Positions 1 through 5,231 of a stretch of 6,039 bases of DNA are shown here, piece after piece; within the stretch, counting starts at the first letter, position 1, and every line of letters starts with the position of its first letter. Under the pieces are notes generated by a model. The model was not told the DNA's origin. It did no database searches and was given only the letters and a program-made list of their open reading frames with translations. Location: positions 1 through 6,039 of the forward strand of contig CASDWR010000130.1 of assembly GCA_949284665.1 (NCBI GenBank), read 5' to 3'. The DNA comes from an uncultured Rikenellaceae bacterium (GTDB taxonomy: Bacteria > Bacteroidota > Bacteroidia > Bacteroidales > Rikenellaceae). The position numbers and the translations under genes were made by a program.

Positions 1-582
1 AGCAATAGAATTGAGGCGTACGATATGCTGAAAGTCAATGTTTCAAACGGAATTGAGCTGATTGGAGAGCCGACTCAAAAGGCCAAAACGCACGGACACC
101 ACCATGGCGTCGATCCTCATGTTTGGATGTCCCCCAAGCAACTCCTTACGGTAACAGACAATGTTTTTGCAGCGATCAATGACATGTTCCCAGATTCGAC
201 ACGTTATCTTGAACATTATCAAATGCTCCGTTCCAGAATCTCTGAGATGGATCAATCGATTGCGAAACGTGTGTCGGAATCTGAGGTACGGACGATACTT
301 ATATACCACCCTGCCCTCTCATACTATGCGAGAGACTACGGATTATTTCAAGTATCGCTTGAAGATGAGGGTAAAGAACCGACTGCAGCACATTTGTCAA
401 AGTTAATGGTCGAAATACGACAACACGGAGTCCCTCATTACATTTTTTGTCAGACACAAACACCGATCGAAGTTGTGGAAAATCTGTCAATGGATACGGG
501 AATCCCGACTACGACGATCGATCCGATGTGTGAAGACATACTTGCTGAGATACAGCGTATCACCAACCGAATTGTGGAATGA
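1..582 (+). CDS. znuA: Zinc/manganese ABC transporter substrate-binding protein, 3' part
   Basis: This is the C-terminal 193 residues of a cluster A-I (ZnuA/TroA-like) metal-binding protein. It captures Zn2+ or Mn2+ outside the inner membrane and passes it to an ABC permease. The frame is open from base 1, so the N-terminus and signal or lipoprotein peptide lie outside the window; the first ATG at 25 is internal. A short His-rich loop (HGHHH, fragment residues 31-35) leads into DPHVWMSP, whose His40 is an expected metal ligand. A second ligand, His103, sits in IYHPALSYYARDYGL, followed by EDEGKEPTAAHL. The last ligand, Asp174, is in TIDPMCED. These match the usual His-His-(Glu/Asp)-Asp pattern of the family. 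The stop codon overlaps the start of the ATPase gene (ATGA), so the two are probably translationally coupled. The choice between zinc and manganese is inferred from the His-rich loop, which is more typical of zinc binders. Confidence 0.93.
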   Translation, partial: SNRIEAYDMLKVNVSNGIELIGEPTQKAKTHGHHHGVDPHVWMSPKQLLTVTDNVFAAINDMFPDSTRYLEHYQMLRSRISEMDQSIAKRVSESEVRTILIYHPALSYYARDYGLFQVSLEDEGKEPTAAHLSKLMVEIRQHGVPHYIFCQTQTPIEVVENLSMDTGIPTTTIDPMCEDILAEIQRITNRIVE

Positions 583-1322
583 GACTGATATCCATACAAA
601 ATCTCTCCGTTCGCTACGATGAAGCAGAAGTGCTTGATAAAGTGAACCTTGATATATGGTCCGATGATTTTTTGGGAATAATCGGTCCGAATGGAGGAGG
701 AAAAACAACGTTGGTGAAAGCGATCCTCGGGTTGGTCCCCTATTCCGGGAAAGTCGATTTCGATGAATCGTTTCATTTGCAACAAATCGGTTATTTGCCT
801 CAAATGCAGAGTTTTGACAAGAAGTTTCCGATGACTGTTTCCGAACTGGTGCTCGGGGGAATGCAATCAAAAAGAAAATTCACGACCGGCTATACGCGCA
901 AAGACAAGTCGAAGGTTGACGATGCAATCTGCCTTGTCGGCGTTGACAAGGTTGCAAAACACCCCATAGATGAACTTTCTGGCGGTCAGCTACAGCGAGC
1001 GTTGCTTGCACGTGCGATCGTATCCGACCCGAAGTTGCTGATTCTCGACGAACCGGCCAATTTTGTAGACAATGAGTTTGAGCGGGCCATGTATGAAATA
1101 TTAAAAGAACTGAATGATCGAATGGCAATCATAATGGTATCTCACGATGTTGGTACGATAACGAGTTTCGTAAAGAGCATCGTGTGTGTCAACAGAGATG
1201 TACATAGACACGATACTAACGATTTGACAGCAGAACTTTTGGAACATTATGACTGTCCGATCCAGATAGTGGCGCATGGCCCTGTGCCACACACGGTTCT
1301 CGGCTATCACGACAAGAAATAA
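579..1322 (+). CDS. znuC: Zinc/manganese ABC transporter ATP-binding protein
   Basis: This 247-residue ATPase should power import of the metal delivered by the upstream binding protein. All nucleotide-binding motifs are present in order: Walker A GPNGGGKTT (36-44), Q-loop Gln75, signature LSGGQ (133-137), Walker B LLILDEP (153-159) and H-loop His189 in VSHD. The C-terminal tail CPIQIVAHGPVPHTVLGYH resembles tails of metal-importer ATPases in Bacteroidota. After Walker B the protein reads EPANFVD, where many ABC ATPases have EPTxGLD; I take this as lineage variation, not inactivation. The ATG at 579-581 overlaps the TGA of the binding-protein gene, and this start gives a normal ABC N-terminus (MRLISIQNLSVRYDE). 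No permease (znuB) gene follows before the operon ends, so the membrane subunit must be encoded upstream or elsewhere. The assignment as an ATPase of this family is firm; the metal is less certain. Confidence 0.93.
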   Translation: MRLISIQNLSVRYDEAEVLDKVNLDIWSDDFLGIIGPNGGGKTTLVKAILGLVPYSGKVDFDESFHLQQIGYLPQMQSFDKKFPMTVSELVLGGMQSKRKFTTGYTRKDKSKVDDAICLVGVDKVAKHPIDELSGGQLQRALLARAIVSDPKLLILDEPANFVDNEFERAMYEILKELNDRMAIIMVSHDVGTITSFVKSIVCVNRDVHRHDTNDLTAELLEHYDCPIQIVAHGPVPHTVLGYHDKK

Positions 1323-1325
1323 CTA

Positions 1326-1372
1326 CCGGGAAAGACTCACATTCTTTTCGCTGAGAAAGGAGTCCTTCCCGG
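1326..1372 (-). terminator. Hairpin, probable terminator of the 96-residue protein gene
   Basis: CCGGGAAAGACT (1326-1337) pairs with AGTCCTTCCCGG (1361-1372). Read as minus-strand RNA all 12 pairs form, one of them G-U; read as plus-strand RNA that pair becomes an A-C mismatch. An inner 6-pair stem (1344-1349 with 1355-1360) extends it past a one-sided bulge. On the minus strand the hairpin is followed by a moderately T-rich stretch (TAGTTATTTCTTG), which runs into the end of the znuC-like gene. There is no T-run on the plus side. The direction is inferred from these asymmetries. Confidence 0.5.
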
Positions 1373-1383
1373 ACAAAGGAAAC

Positions 1384-1421
1384 CCGCATTGAGGGGTGAA
1401 TCTTCCCTATGCGGCCGTTTT
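1384..1421 (+). terminator. Hairpin, probable terminator of the znuA-znuC operon
   Basis: CCGCAT (1384-1389) pairs with ATGCGG (1409-1414). After a two-base bulge AGGGG (1392-1396) pairs with TTCCCT bases 1404-1408, using one G-U pair that forms only in plus-strand RNA. The stem is followed by CCG and then TTTT (1418-1421). The short T-run makes this a modest terminator. It overlaps the stop codon (1407-1409) of the converging gene. Confidence 0.5.
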
Positions 1422-1697
1422 ACACAAATTACTGAGGCTCGCAAACAATTCGTCGATTTTGTCAAGCATTTGCGAACGCACGAATGCATAGTGTTTTTTC
1501 ACCAATGATTTGTTGTGTTTTTCCGCGGGGTTGTTCGTCATTTCGAACAATTCGTTTCTCAATGAGATCGCTTTCTGCATGATTGCAACGATAGCCTCTT
1601 TTTTATCGGCATGGAAGTAGAGAGCCATATAGCAATCCGAAACCACTTCGTTAACCAGATAATCGATATCCTTTTTAAGTTGTCTTACGCTTGCCAT
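1407..1697 (-). CDS. Conserved-looking 96-residue protein of unknown function
   Basis: I do not recognise a named family with certainty. The protein is soluble, with no signal peptide or membrane segment, and appears largely alpha-helical (MASVRQLKKDIDYLVNEV at the start, then repeated amphipathic stretches). It is mixed in charge, with a Lys/His-rich stretch around residues 60-69 and a C-terminal stretch DELFASLSNLCKTAA. It resembles small uncharacterised proteins I associate with Bacteroidota; that is recollection, not a search. The ATG at 1695-1697 has no Shine-Dalgarno site, which is common in this phylum. A TATATTTG box 35 bases upstream (1732-1739) suggests its own promoter. It lies 48 bases downstream of the SemiSWEET-NnrD gene on the same strand, so read-through co-transcription is also possible. 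It is likely real because the opposite strand has no better candidate and the hairpins at both ends of the intergenic region fit its boundaries. Confidence 0.8.
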   Translation of the reverse strand: MASVRQLKKDIDYLVNEVVSDCYMALYFHADKKEAIVAIMQKAISLRNELFEMTNNPAEKHNKSLVKKHYAFVRSQMLDKIDELFASLSNLCKTAA

Positions 1698-1731
1698 GGT
1701 AGATGGGATTTATGTAATATCATATTGCTCG

Positions 1732-1739
1732 CAAATATA
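1732..1739 (-). promoter_or_regulatory. Candidate -7 promoter box for the 96-residue protein gene
   Basis: Read on the minus strand this is TATATTTG, an exact match to the Bacteroidota -7 consensus TAnnTTTG, 34 bases before the start codon. No clear TTTG -33 element is found 19-21 bases upstream, so the promoter is only partly supported. The same octamer occurs in the better promoter at 3074-3081. Confidence 0.4.
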
Positions 1740-1745
1740 GCGATT

Positions 1746-2963
1746 TTATCGGATATCCAGTATGACATCACCCAAAAAATCGATAATATCGCGGCTGTTC
1801 ATTGCTTCGTCACCAAAGCGGTCACGGGCCTTGTCTCCTGCAGCACCGTGTATATAAACTCCTATTGCCGCCGCTTCATAAGATTCATAACCTCTGGCAC
1901 GCAATCCGACAAGCAATCCGGTAAGTACATCACCACTACCTCCTTTGGCCATACCACTGTTCCCTGTCGTATTGAAAAGCAAGGGGCGACCAGCACCACA
2001 TATCATCGTATGCGGTCCCTTTGCTATGACAATGCATTGCAATCGTTCTGACAACTTTTCGATACGGGTAATTTTTTCTGTTTCGTCTTTCCACTCCCCT
2101 ATCAATCTTCGCAATTCACCCATGTGTGGAGTAAGGATCGAACCTTTGGGGACAAAGTGCTGCATGTCGGCATGCCGGGCAAGAATATTCAGAGCGTCGG
2201 CATCGAGTACCATCGGGAGTTGCGATGCCGAACATGCCTTCAGCAAATCAGCAAGAGCCTGTACAGATCGGACATTTTGTCCCAATCCCGGGCCACAACC
2301 GATGCAGCGATATTTTGTCAGATCATCCGGTACTTCCGAGAAGCAGTCTGACCGATCTATACTGAGCAAGGCAGAAGGCCAATTTACAGAGACTATCGTT
2401 CGTATTGATGCAGGCAGGTGGCAAGTAACCAACCCACAGCCTGAACGTAATGCTGCACCGGTAGCTAACACTGCCGCACCAGGCATGTTTCCTGAACCAC
2501 AAATCAGCAGGGCGTGTCCGTATGTACCTTTGTGCGCATCGTCGATTCTGTATTTCAACAGCTTCTTTATATAATCGTTTGTCACATATTCGGATGCAAA
2601 TCCTAATGATTCCGAAGATTTCCCGCCTACCCCTTGTCGTAAGGGAATTTGTATGTTGTTGTTTCCCCCGGATACAGTTTTATTATGACTCTTGCGTTTT
2701 TTTGCATCGTTGTAAATCTTAATACCAAAGATGATCGAGCTCATTGTCGAGGTACAAAAATTGGCCGCAGCAAGGTAATAATTGTGAGTCAGGAATCCCT
2801 GAATCGTAAAAAACAGGGCACCGAGAGCCATAAACAGAAATGAAGTCATGGCAATGTCGTCCGTCGATCGGGTACGGATTGTTTTCACGGCCTGAGGTAC
2901 ATAGCCCCAAGTAATAAGCGCTGCTGCAATTAATCCTGTGATGTCAATAAAAGTAATATTCAT
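1746..2963 (-). CDS. nnrD: SemiSWEET membrane domain fused to ADP-dependent NAD(P)H-hydrate dehydratase
   Basis: This 405-residue protein joins two families. Residues 1-86 look like a complete SemiSWEET: three hydrophobic segments (about 4-25, 40-58, 63-83) with the PQ motif in YVPQAVKTIRTRSTDDI (Pro23-Gln24). Homologues transport sugars as homodimers. Residues 87-126 form a basic then Gly/Asn/Ser-rich linker. From about 127 to the end is NnrD (the YjeF C-terminal domain), which uses ADP or ATP to dehydrate S-NAD(P)HX back to NAD(P)H. It shows HKGTYGH (144-150), GPGLG (224-228), DADALN (254-259), TPHMGE (278-283), AKG (314-316) and GNSGMAKGGSGDVLTG (334-349) with catalytic Asp345. The usual N-terminal epimerase domain (NnrE) is absent. 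Charged segments suggest the linker and enzyme face the cytoplasm. I chose the ATG at 2961-2963; a TTG two codons earlier is less likely. The linker has no ATG, so a separate NnrD start would need a GTG, for example at about residue 127. Confidence 0.9.
   Translation of the reverse strand: MNITFIDITGLIAAALITWGYVPQAVKTIRTRSTDDIAMTSFLFMALGALFFTIQGFLTHNYYLAAANFCTSTMSSIIFGIKIYNDAKKRKSHNKTVSGGNNNIQIPLRQGVGGKSSESLGFASEYVTNDYIKKLLKYRIDDAHKGTYGHALLICGSGNMPGAAVLATGAALRSGCGLVTCHLPASIRTIVSVNWPSALLSIDRSDCFSEVPDDLTKYRCIGCGPGLGQNVRSVQALADLLKACSASQLPMVLDADALNILARHADMQHFVPKGSILTPHMGELRRLIGEWKDETEKITRIEKLSERLQCIVIAKGPHTMICGAGRPLLFNTTGNSGMAKGGSGDVLTGLLVGLRARGYESYEAAAIGVYIHGAAGDKARDRFGDEAMNSRDIIDFLGDVILDIR
2619..2647. 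repeat. GC-rich imperfect palindrome encoding the fusion linker
   Basis: CCCTT (2631-2635) and AAGGG (2641-2645) form an inverted repeat around GTCGT. An overlapping TTCCC (2620-2624) matches GGGAA (2643-2647). It encodes linker residues 106-115 (IPLRQGVGGK) of the SemiSWEET-NnrD protein. The composition and translated Pro-Leu-Arg-Gln-Gly pattern recall short intergenic palindromic repeats, but only one copy is visible here, so the repeat status is inferred. Confidence 0.3.
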
Positions 2964-3016
2964 ATACAAGAATTATTTATTTCTGGAACAGACAACATTT
3001 TATAATAATATCCATA

Positions 3017-3070
3017 TCCGAGGCACGTTCGACCTGTCTTTTCGGGTGAAAGCAGGTTTCAAGGCTCGGA
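3017..3070 (-). other. Foldable 5' leader of the SemiSWEET-NnrD transcript
   Basis: On the minus strand TCCGAG (3070-3065) pairs with CTCGGA (3022-3017), closing an inner hairpin where ACCTG plus CTTT (3057-3049) pairs with AAAG plus CAGGT (3041-3038 and 3036-3032) with one bulged base and a seven-base loop. The outer stem begins about four bases after the -7 box, so it would sit at the very 5' end of the RNA. About 100 bases separate the expected transcription start from the ATG. I do not recognise it as a known riboswitch. It may only stabilise the mRNA or be coincidental. Confidence 0.4.
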
Positions 3071-3073
3071 ATA

Positions 3074-3105
3074 CAAATATAGTGAAAGGCGAATGCATAG
3101 GCAAA
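3074..3105 (-). promoter_or_regulatory. Bacteroidota-type promoter for the SemiSWEET-NnrD gene
   Basis: On the minus strand TTTG (3105-3102) is followed after 20 bases by TATATTTG (3081-3074). This fits the primary sigma factor consensus of the phylum (TTTG, 19-21 bases, TAnnTTTG) in both elements and in spacing. Transcription would start near 3066-3070 and run toward the ATG at 2963. It was found by reading; no transcript data are available. Confidence 0.65.
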
Positions 3106-3239
3106 CGAAAACGAAGTTTTCAGATTTGTCTATACCGAGCCGAATCCTATATTCTCCAAATTATCGAATCCTCATGACCCGCATTTTCTCGTACCGAGAC
3201 ACAATAAAATAGATTAAGGGGAGGGATAAAAGTATGTTT

Positions 3240-3269
3240 TCTTTTCAATCGATCTGACGATTGAAAAGA
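3240..3269 (-). terminator. Second hairpin downstream of nqrF
   Basis: TCTTTTCAATCG (3240-3251) and CGATTGAAAAGA (3258-3269) form a perfect 12-base inverted repeat with a six-base loop. It immediately follows the main terminator hairpin in the direction of NQR transcription. It lacks a strong T-run directly after it on either strand, so it may be a back-up terminator or a 3'-end stabiliser. Confidence 0.5.
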
Positions 3270-3271
3270 CA

Positions 3272-3308
3272 GAAGAGCCGCTCTTCAATATGTGAAAAGC
3301 GGCTCTTC
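3272..3308 (-). terminator. Rho-independent terminator of the NQR operon
   Basis: A 16-base arm (3272-3287, starting GAAGAGCCGCT) pairs with 3293-3308 (ending AGCGGCTCTTC) around a five-base loop. In minus-strand RNA every position pairs, with one G-U; in plus-strand RNA that position is a C-A mismatch, so the hairpin favours minus-strand transcription. It begins 17 bases after the nqrF stop codon and is followed on the minus strand by TGTCTTTTC. Confidence 0.8.
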
Positions 3309-3325
3309 GATTAAACAGCATACAC

Positions 3326-4573
3326 TCAAGCACCGAAATTATCGTACATGATATTCTCTTCCGGTACACCGAGACTGTCGAGCATCTTGATTGCTGCCGC
3401 TGTCATAGGACCCGGTCCACAAAGATAATATTCAATGTCCTCAGGGGCTTCGTGATTCTTCAGGTAATTGTCATATATTACCTGATGAATGAATCCCGTA
3501 TAGCCTGTCCAGTCATCTTCCGGCTTGGGTTCGGAAAGGGCTATATTGAATTTAAAATTCGGGAACTCTTTGGCAATCTCCTCGAACTGTTCCTCATAAA
3601 AGATCTCGCGTTTGCTGCGTGCTCCATACCAGAATGTCACAGGCACGTTCGTCTTTTCCGTTTTGAAGAGGTGGAAAATATGGGAACGCATCGGCGCCAT
3701 ACCCGCGCCACCACCGATAAACATTTTTTCGTTGGGTGTATCTTTCACGAAAAATTCTCCGTATGGTCCTGAAATCGTCACCTTGTCACCCGGTTTGCGT
3801 GAGAAGATATACGAAGAACAGATTCCGGGATTTACTTTCATAAAGGTGCCGGCAGCGCGATCCCAAGGCGGGGTGGCGATACGGATATTCAGCATGATGA
3901 TGTTCCCTTCGGCAGGATGGTTGGCCATCGAATAGGCCCGGAACGTAGGTTCGGGATTCTTGGTAACAAGATCCCACATTTTCATCTTGTCCCAATCTTC
4001 GTGGTATTGAGAATCGACATCCATGTCGCTGAATTTGATTTCATCGTATTTAGGCACATCGATCTGGATATATCCGCCACTCCGGAAATTCAAGTTCTCC
4101 CCTTCCGGCAATTTCACAACGAATTCTTTAATGAATGTCGCAACATTGTGATTGGAAACGACCTCGCATTCCCACTTTTTCACGCCAAGAACACCTTCGG
4201 GAACATGAATTTTCATGTTCTCTCTCACTTTTACCTGACATCCCAGGCGCCAATGTTCTTTCTGTTGCTTACGGCTGAAAAAGCCGACTTCGGTCGGTAA
4301 GATATCTCCTCCCCCTTCGAGAACCTGGCATTTGCACATTCCACACGATCCGCCGCCGCCACAGGCCGAAGGAAGAAATACATTCTGGTTAGCCAACGTT
4401 GACAGGAGTGAATTACCCGTCTCTGTCGTCAACACTTTTTCTCCATCATTTATGTCTATGCTCACTTCACCCGAAGCAGTCAGTTTGGACTTTGCATACA
4501 GCAGTAAAGCAACCAACACGAGGGTTACGACCAGGAATGCGATTACTGCAACGATAATTTGTAAGGTCATCAT
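3326..4573 (-). CDS. nqrF: Na+-translocating NADH:quinone oxidoreductase subunit F
   Basis: NqrF is the electron entry point of Na+-NQR: it oxidises cytoplasmic NADH with FAD and passes electrons to a [2Fe-2S] centre, and onward through the other subunits to quinone while Na+ is pumped out. The 415 residues begin with one membrane helix (about 4-26). The ferredoxin-like domain has cluster ligands Cys71, Cys77, Cys80 and Cys112, matching the C-x5-C-x2-C spacing of the family. The flavin-binding motif RAYSMAN lies at 212-218. The NADH-binding part shows GGGAGMAPMRSH (287-298) and CGPGPM (385-390), and the chain ends in DNFGA. Its length is close to the roughly 408 residues of the Vibrio protein. 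Two ATG codons stand in tandem at 4568-4573; I kept the first. It is the last gene of the operon, 27 bases after nqrE and 17 bases before a strong terminator. No key residue is missing. Confidence 0.97.
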   Translation of the reverse strand: MMTLQIIVAVIAFLVVTLVLVALLLYAKSKLTASGEVSIDINDGEKVLTTETGNSLLSTLANQNVFLPSACGGGGSCGMCKCQVLEGGGDILPTEVGFFSRKQQKEHWRLGCQVKVRENMKIHVPEGVLGVKKWECEVVSNHNVATFIKEFVVKLPEGENLNFRSGGYIQIDVPKYDEIKFSDMDVDSQYHEDWDKMKMWDLVTKNPEPTFRAYSMANHPAEGNIIMLNIRIATPPWDRAAGTFMKVNPGICSSYIFSRKPGDKVTISGPYGEFFVKDTPNEKMFIGGGAGMAPMRSHIFHLFKTEKTNVPVTFWYGARSKREIFYEEQFEEIAKEFPNFKFNIALSEPKPEDDWTGYTGFIHQVIYDNYLKNHEAPEDIEYYLCGPGPMTAAAIKMLDSLGVPEENIMYDNFGA

Positions 4574-4600
4574 TCTCTATCTTTCTTTACTACATTTGAT

Positions 4601-5218
4601 TTACAACTGAATACCGAGGAAAGACATGAATGCGATCCCCATTAATCCGGTAAGAATAAAAGCGATACCCGGGCCTTTAAGCGGTGCCGGAATATTGGAA
4701 TATGTGATCTTTTCCCGAATGGCAGCCATCATCAGAATCGCCAACCACCATCCGATACCGGAACCGAGACCGAATGCGGTTGCTTCGCCGATATTCGCGT
4801 AATTGCGTTCCTGCATGAAAAGTGAGCCGCCGAGAATCGCACAGTTGACAGCGATCAAAGGGAGGAATATCCCCAATTGATTGTAAAGCGTAGGACTGAA
4901 TTTTTCCACAGCCATCTCAACCAATTGCGTAAATGAGGCAATAACGGCAATAAAGACAATGAAACTGAGGAAACTCAAATCTACCGATGCCAACGAAGGG
5001 CTCAACCAGGAGAGAGCTCCGGGCAACAAGAGGTACTTGTTGATAAAATAGTTCAACGGTACGGTGACGACCATCACGAAAGTAACGGCGAGACCCAATC
5101 CCATTGCAGTCTTGACATTTTTACTGACGGCAATGTATGAACACATACCGAAAAAGTATGCGAACACCATATTGTCGATAAAGACCGAACGGATAAAAAT
5201 ATTCAACATGCTTTCCAT
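4601..5218 (-). CDS. nqrE: Na+-translocating NADH:quinone oxidoreductase subunit E
   Basis: NqrE is a six-helix inner-membrane subunit that, with its inverted partner NqrD, forms part of the Na+ and electron path of NQR. The protein has 205 residues against about 198 in Vibrio. The cysteines that bind the intramembrane iron centre in the Vibrio enzyme are conserved: Cys26 in FFGMCSYIAVSKNVKT and Cys126 in LPLIAVNCAILGG. The rest is hydrophobic throughout, with GSGIGWWLAILMMAAIREK (153-171) and the family ending GIAFMSFLGIQL. The start MESMLNIFIRSVF aligns in length with Vibrio MEHYISLLVKSIF, which supports the first ATG over the one three codons later. A Shine-Dalgarno site (GGGGAG, 5227-5232 on the minus strand) sits eight bases before the start and overlaps the nqrD stop codon, suggesting coupled translation. 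Confidence 0.97.
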   Translation of the reverse strand: MESMLNIFIRSVFIDNMVFAYFFGMCSYIAVSKNVKTAMGLGLAVTFVMVVTVPLNYFINKYLLLPGALSWLSPSLASVDLSFLSFIVFIAVIASFTQLVEMAVEKFSPTLYNQLGIFLPLIAVNCAILGGSLFMQERNYANIGEATAFGLGSGIGWWLAILMMAAIREKITYSNIPAPLKGPGIAFILTGLMGIAFMSFLGIQL

Positions 5219-5231
5219 ATCTCAATCTCCC

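Larger units (their letters stand above)
2964..3325. other. Intergenic region between nqrF and the SemiSWEET-NnrD gene
   Basis: These 362 bases hold no convincing gene. From right to left they contain the tandem hairpins that end the NQR operon (3240-3308), an AT-rich stretch with no recognised element (about 3106-3239), the promoter of the SemiSWEET-NnrD gene (3074-3105), its foldable leader (3017-3070), and an AT-rich run into the start codon without a Shine-Dalgarno site. A plus-strand open frame (2938-3177) has no homology that I recognise and overlaps the promoter. Confidence 0.7.

Noticed and set aside
487..870. Minus-strand open frames opposite the znuA-like and znuC-like genes
   Set aside because: They are antisense to two well-supported genes and show no domain or compositional sign of coding.
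153..1060. Possible inactivation of the ATPase because EPANFVD replaces EPTxGLD after Walker B
   Set aside because: The catalytic Asp-Glu, the D-loop Asp and the H-loop His are all present, so the change looks like lineage variation and not loss of function.
1945..2574. Plus-strand 209-residue open frame
   Set aside because: It lies entirely opposite the NnrD coding region, whose motifs are unmistakable; its Cys/Arg/Ser/Pro-rich translation is typical of an antisense shadow.
2964..2969. TTG start two codons upstream of the SemiSWEET ATG
   Set aside because: An ATG at 2961-2963 gives a natural SemiSWEET N-terminus and TTG starts are rare; the extra two residues add nothing.
2977..3015. 12-codon upstream open frame (MDIIIKCCLFQK) in the fusion gene leader
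   Set aside because: It lacks a ribosome binding site and any attenuator-like codon pattern; a short frame of this size is expected by chance in AT-rich sequence.
2938..3177. Plus-strand 79-residue open frame in the intergenic region
   Set aside because: It overlaps the start of the fusion gene and its promoter, has no recognisable domain and no convincing ribosome binding site.
3221..3257. Plus-strand GGGAGGG followed by an ATG and a seven-codon frame
   Set aside because: The Shine-Dalgarno-like match is good, but the frame stops after seven codons inside the second nqr hairpin and no promoter is seen for it.
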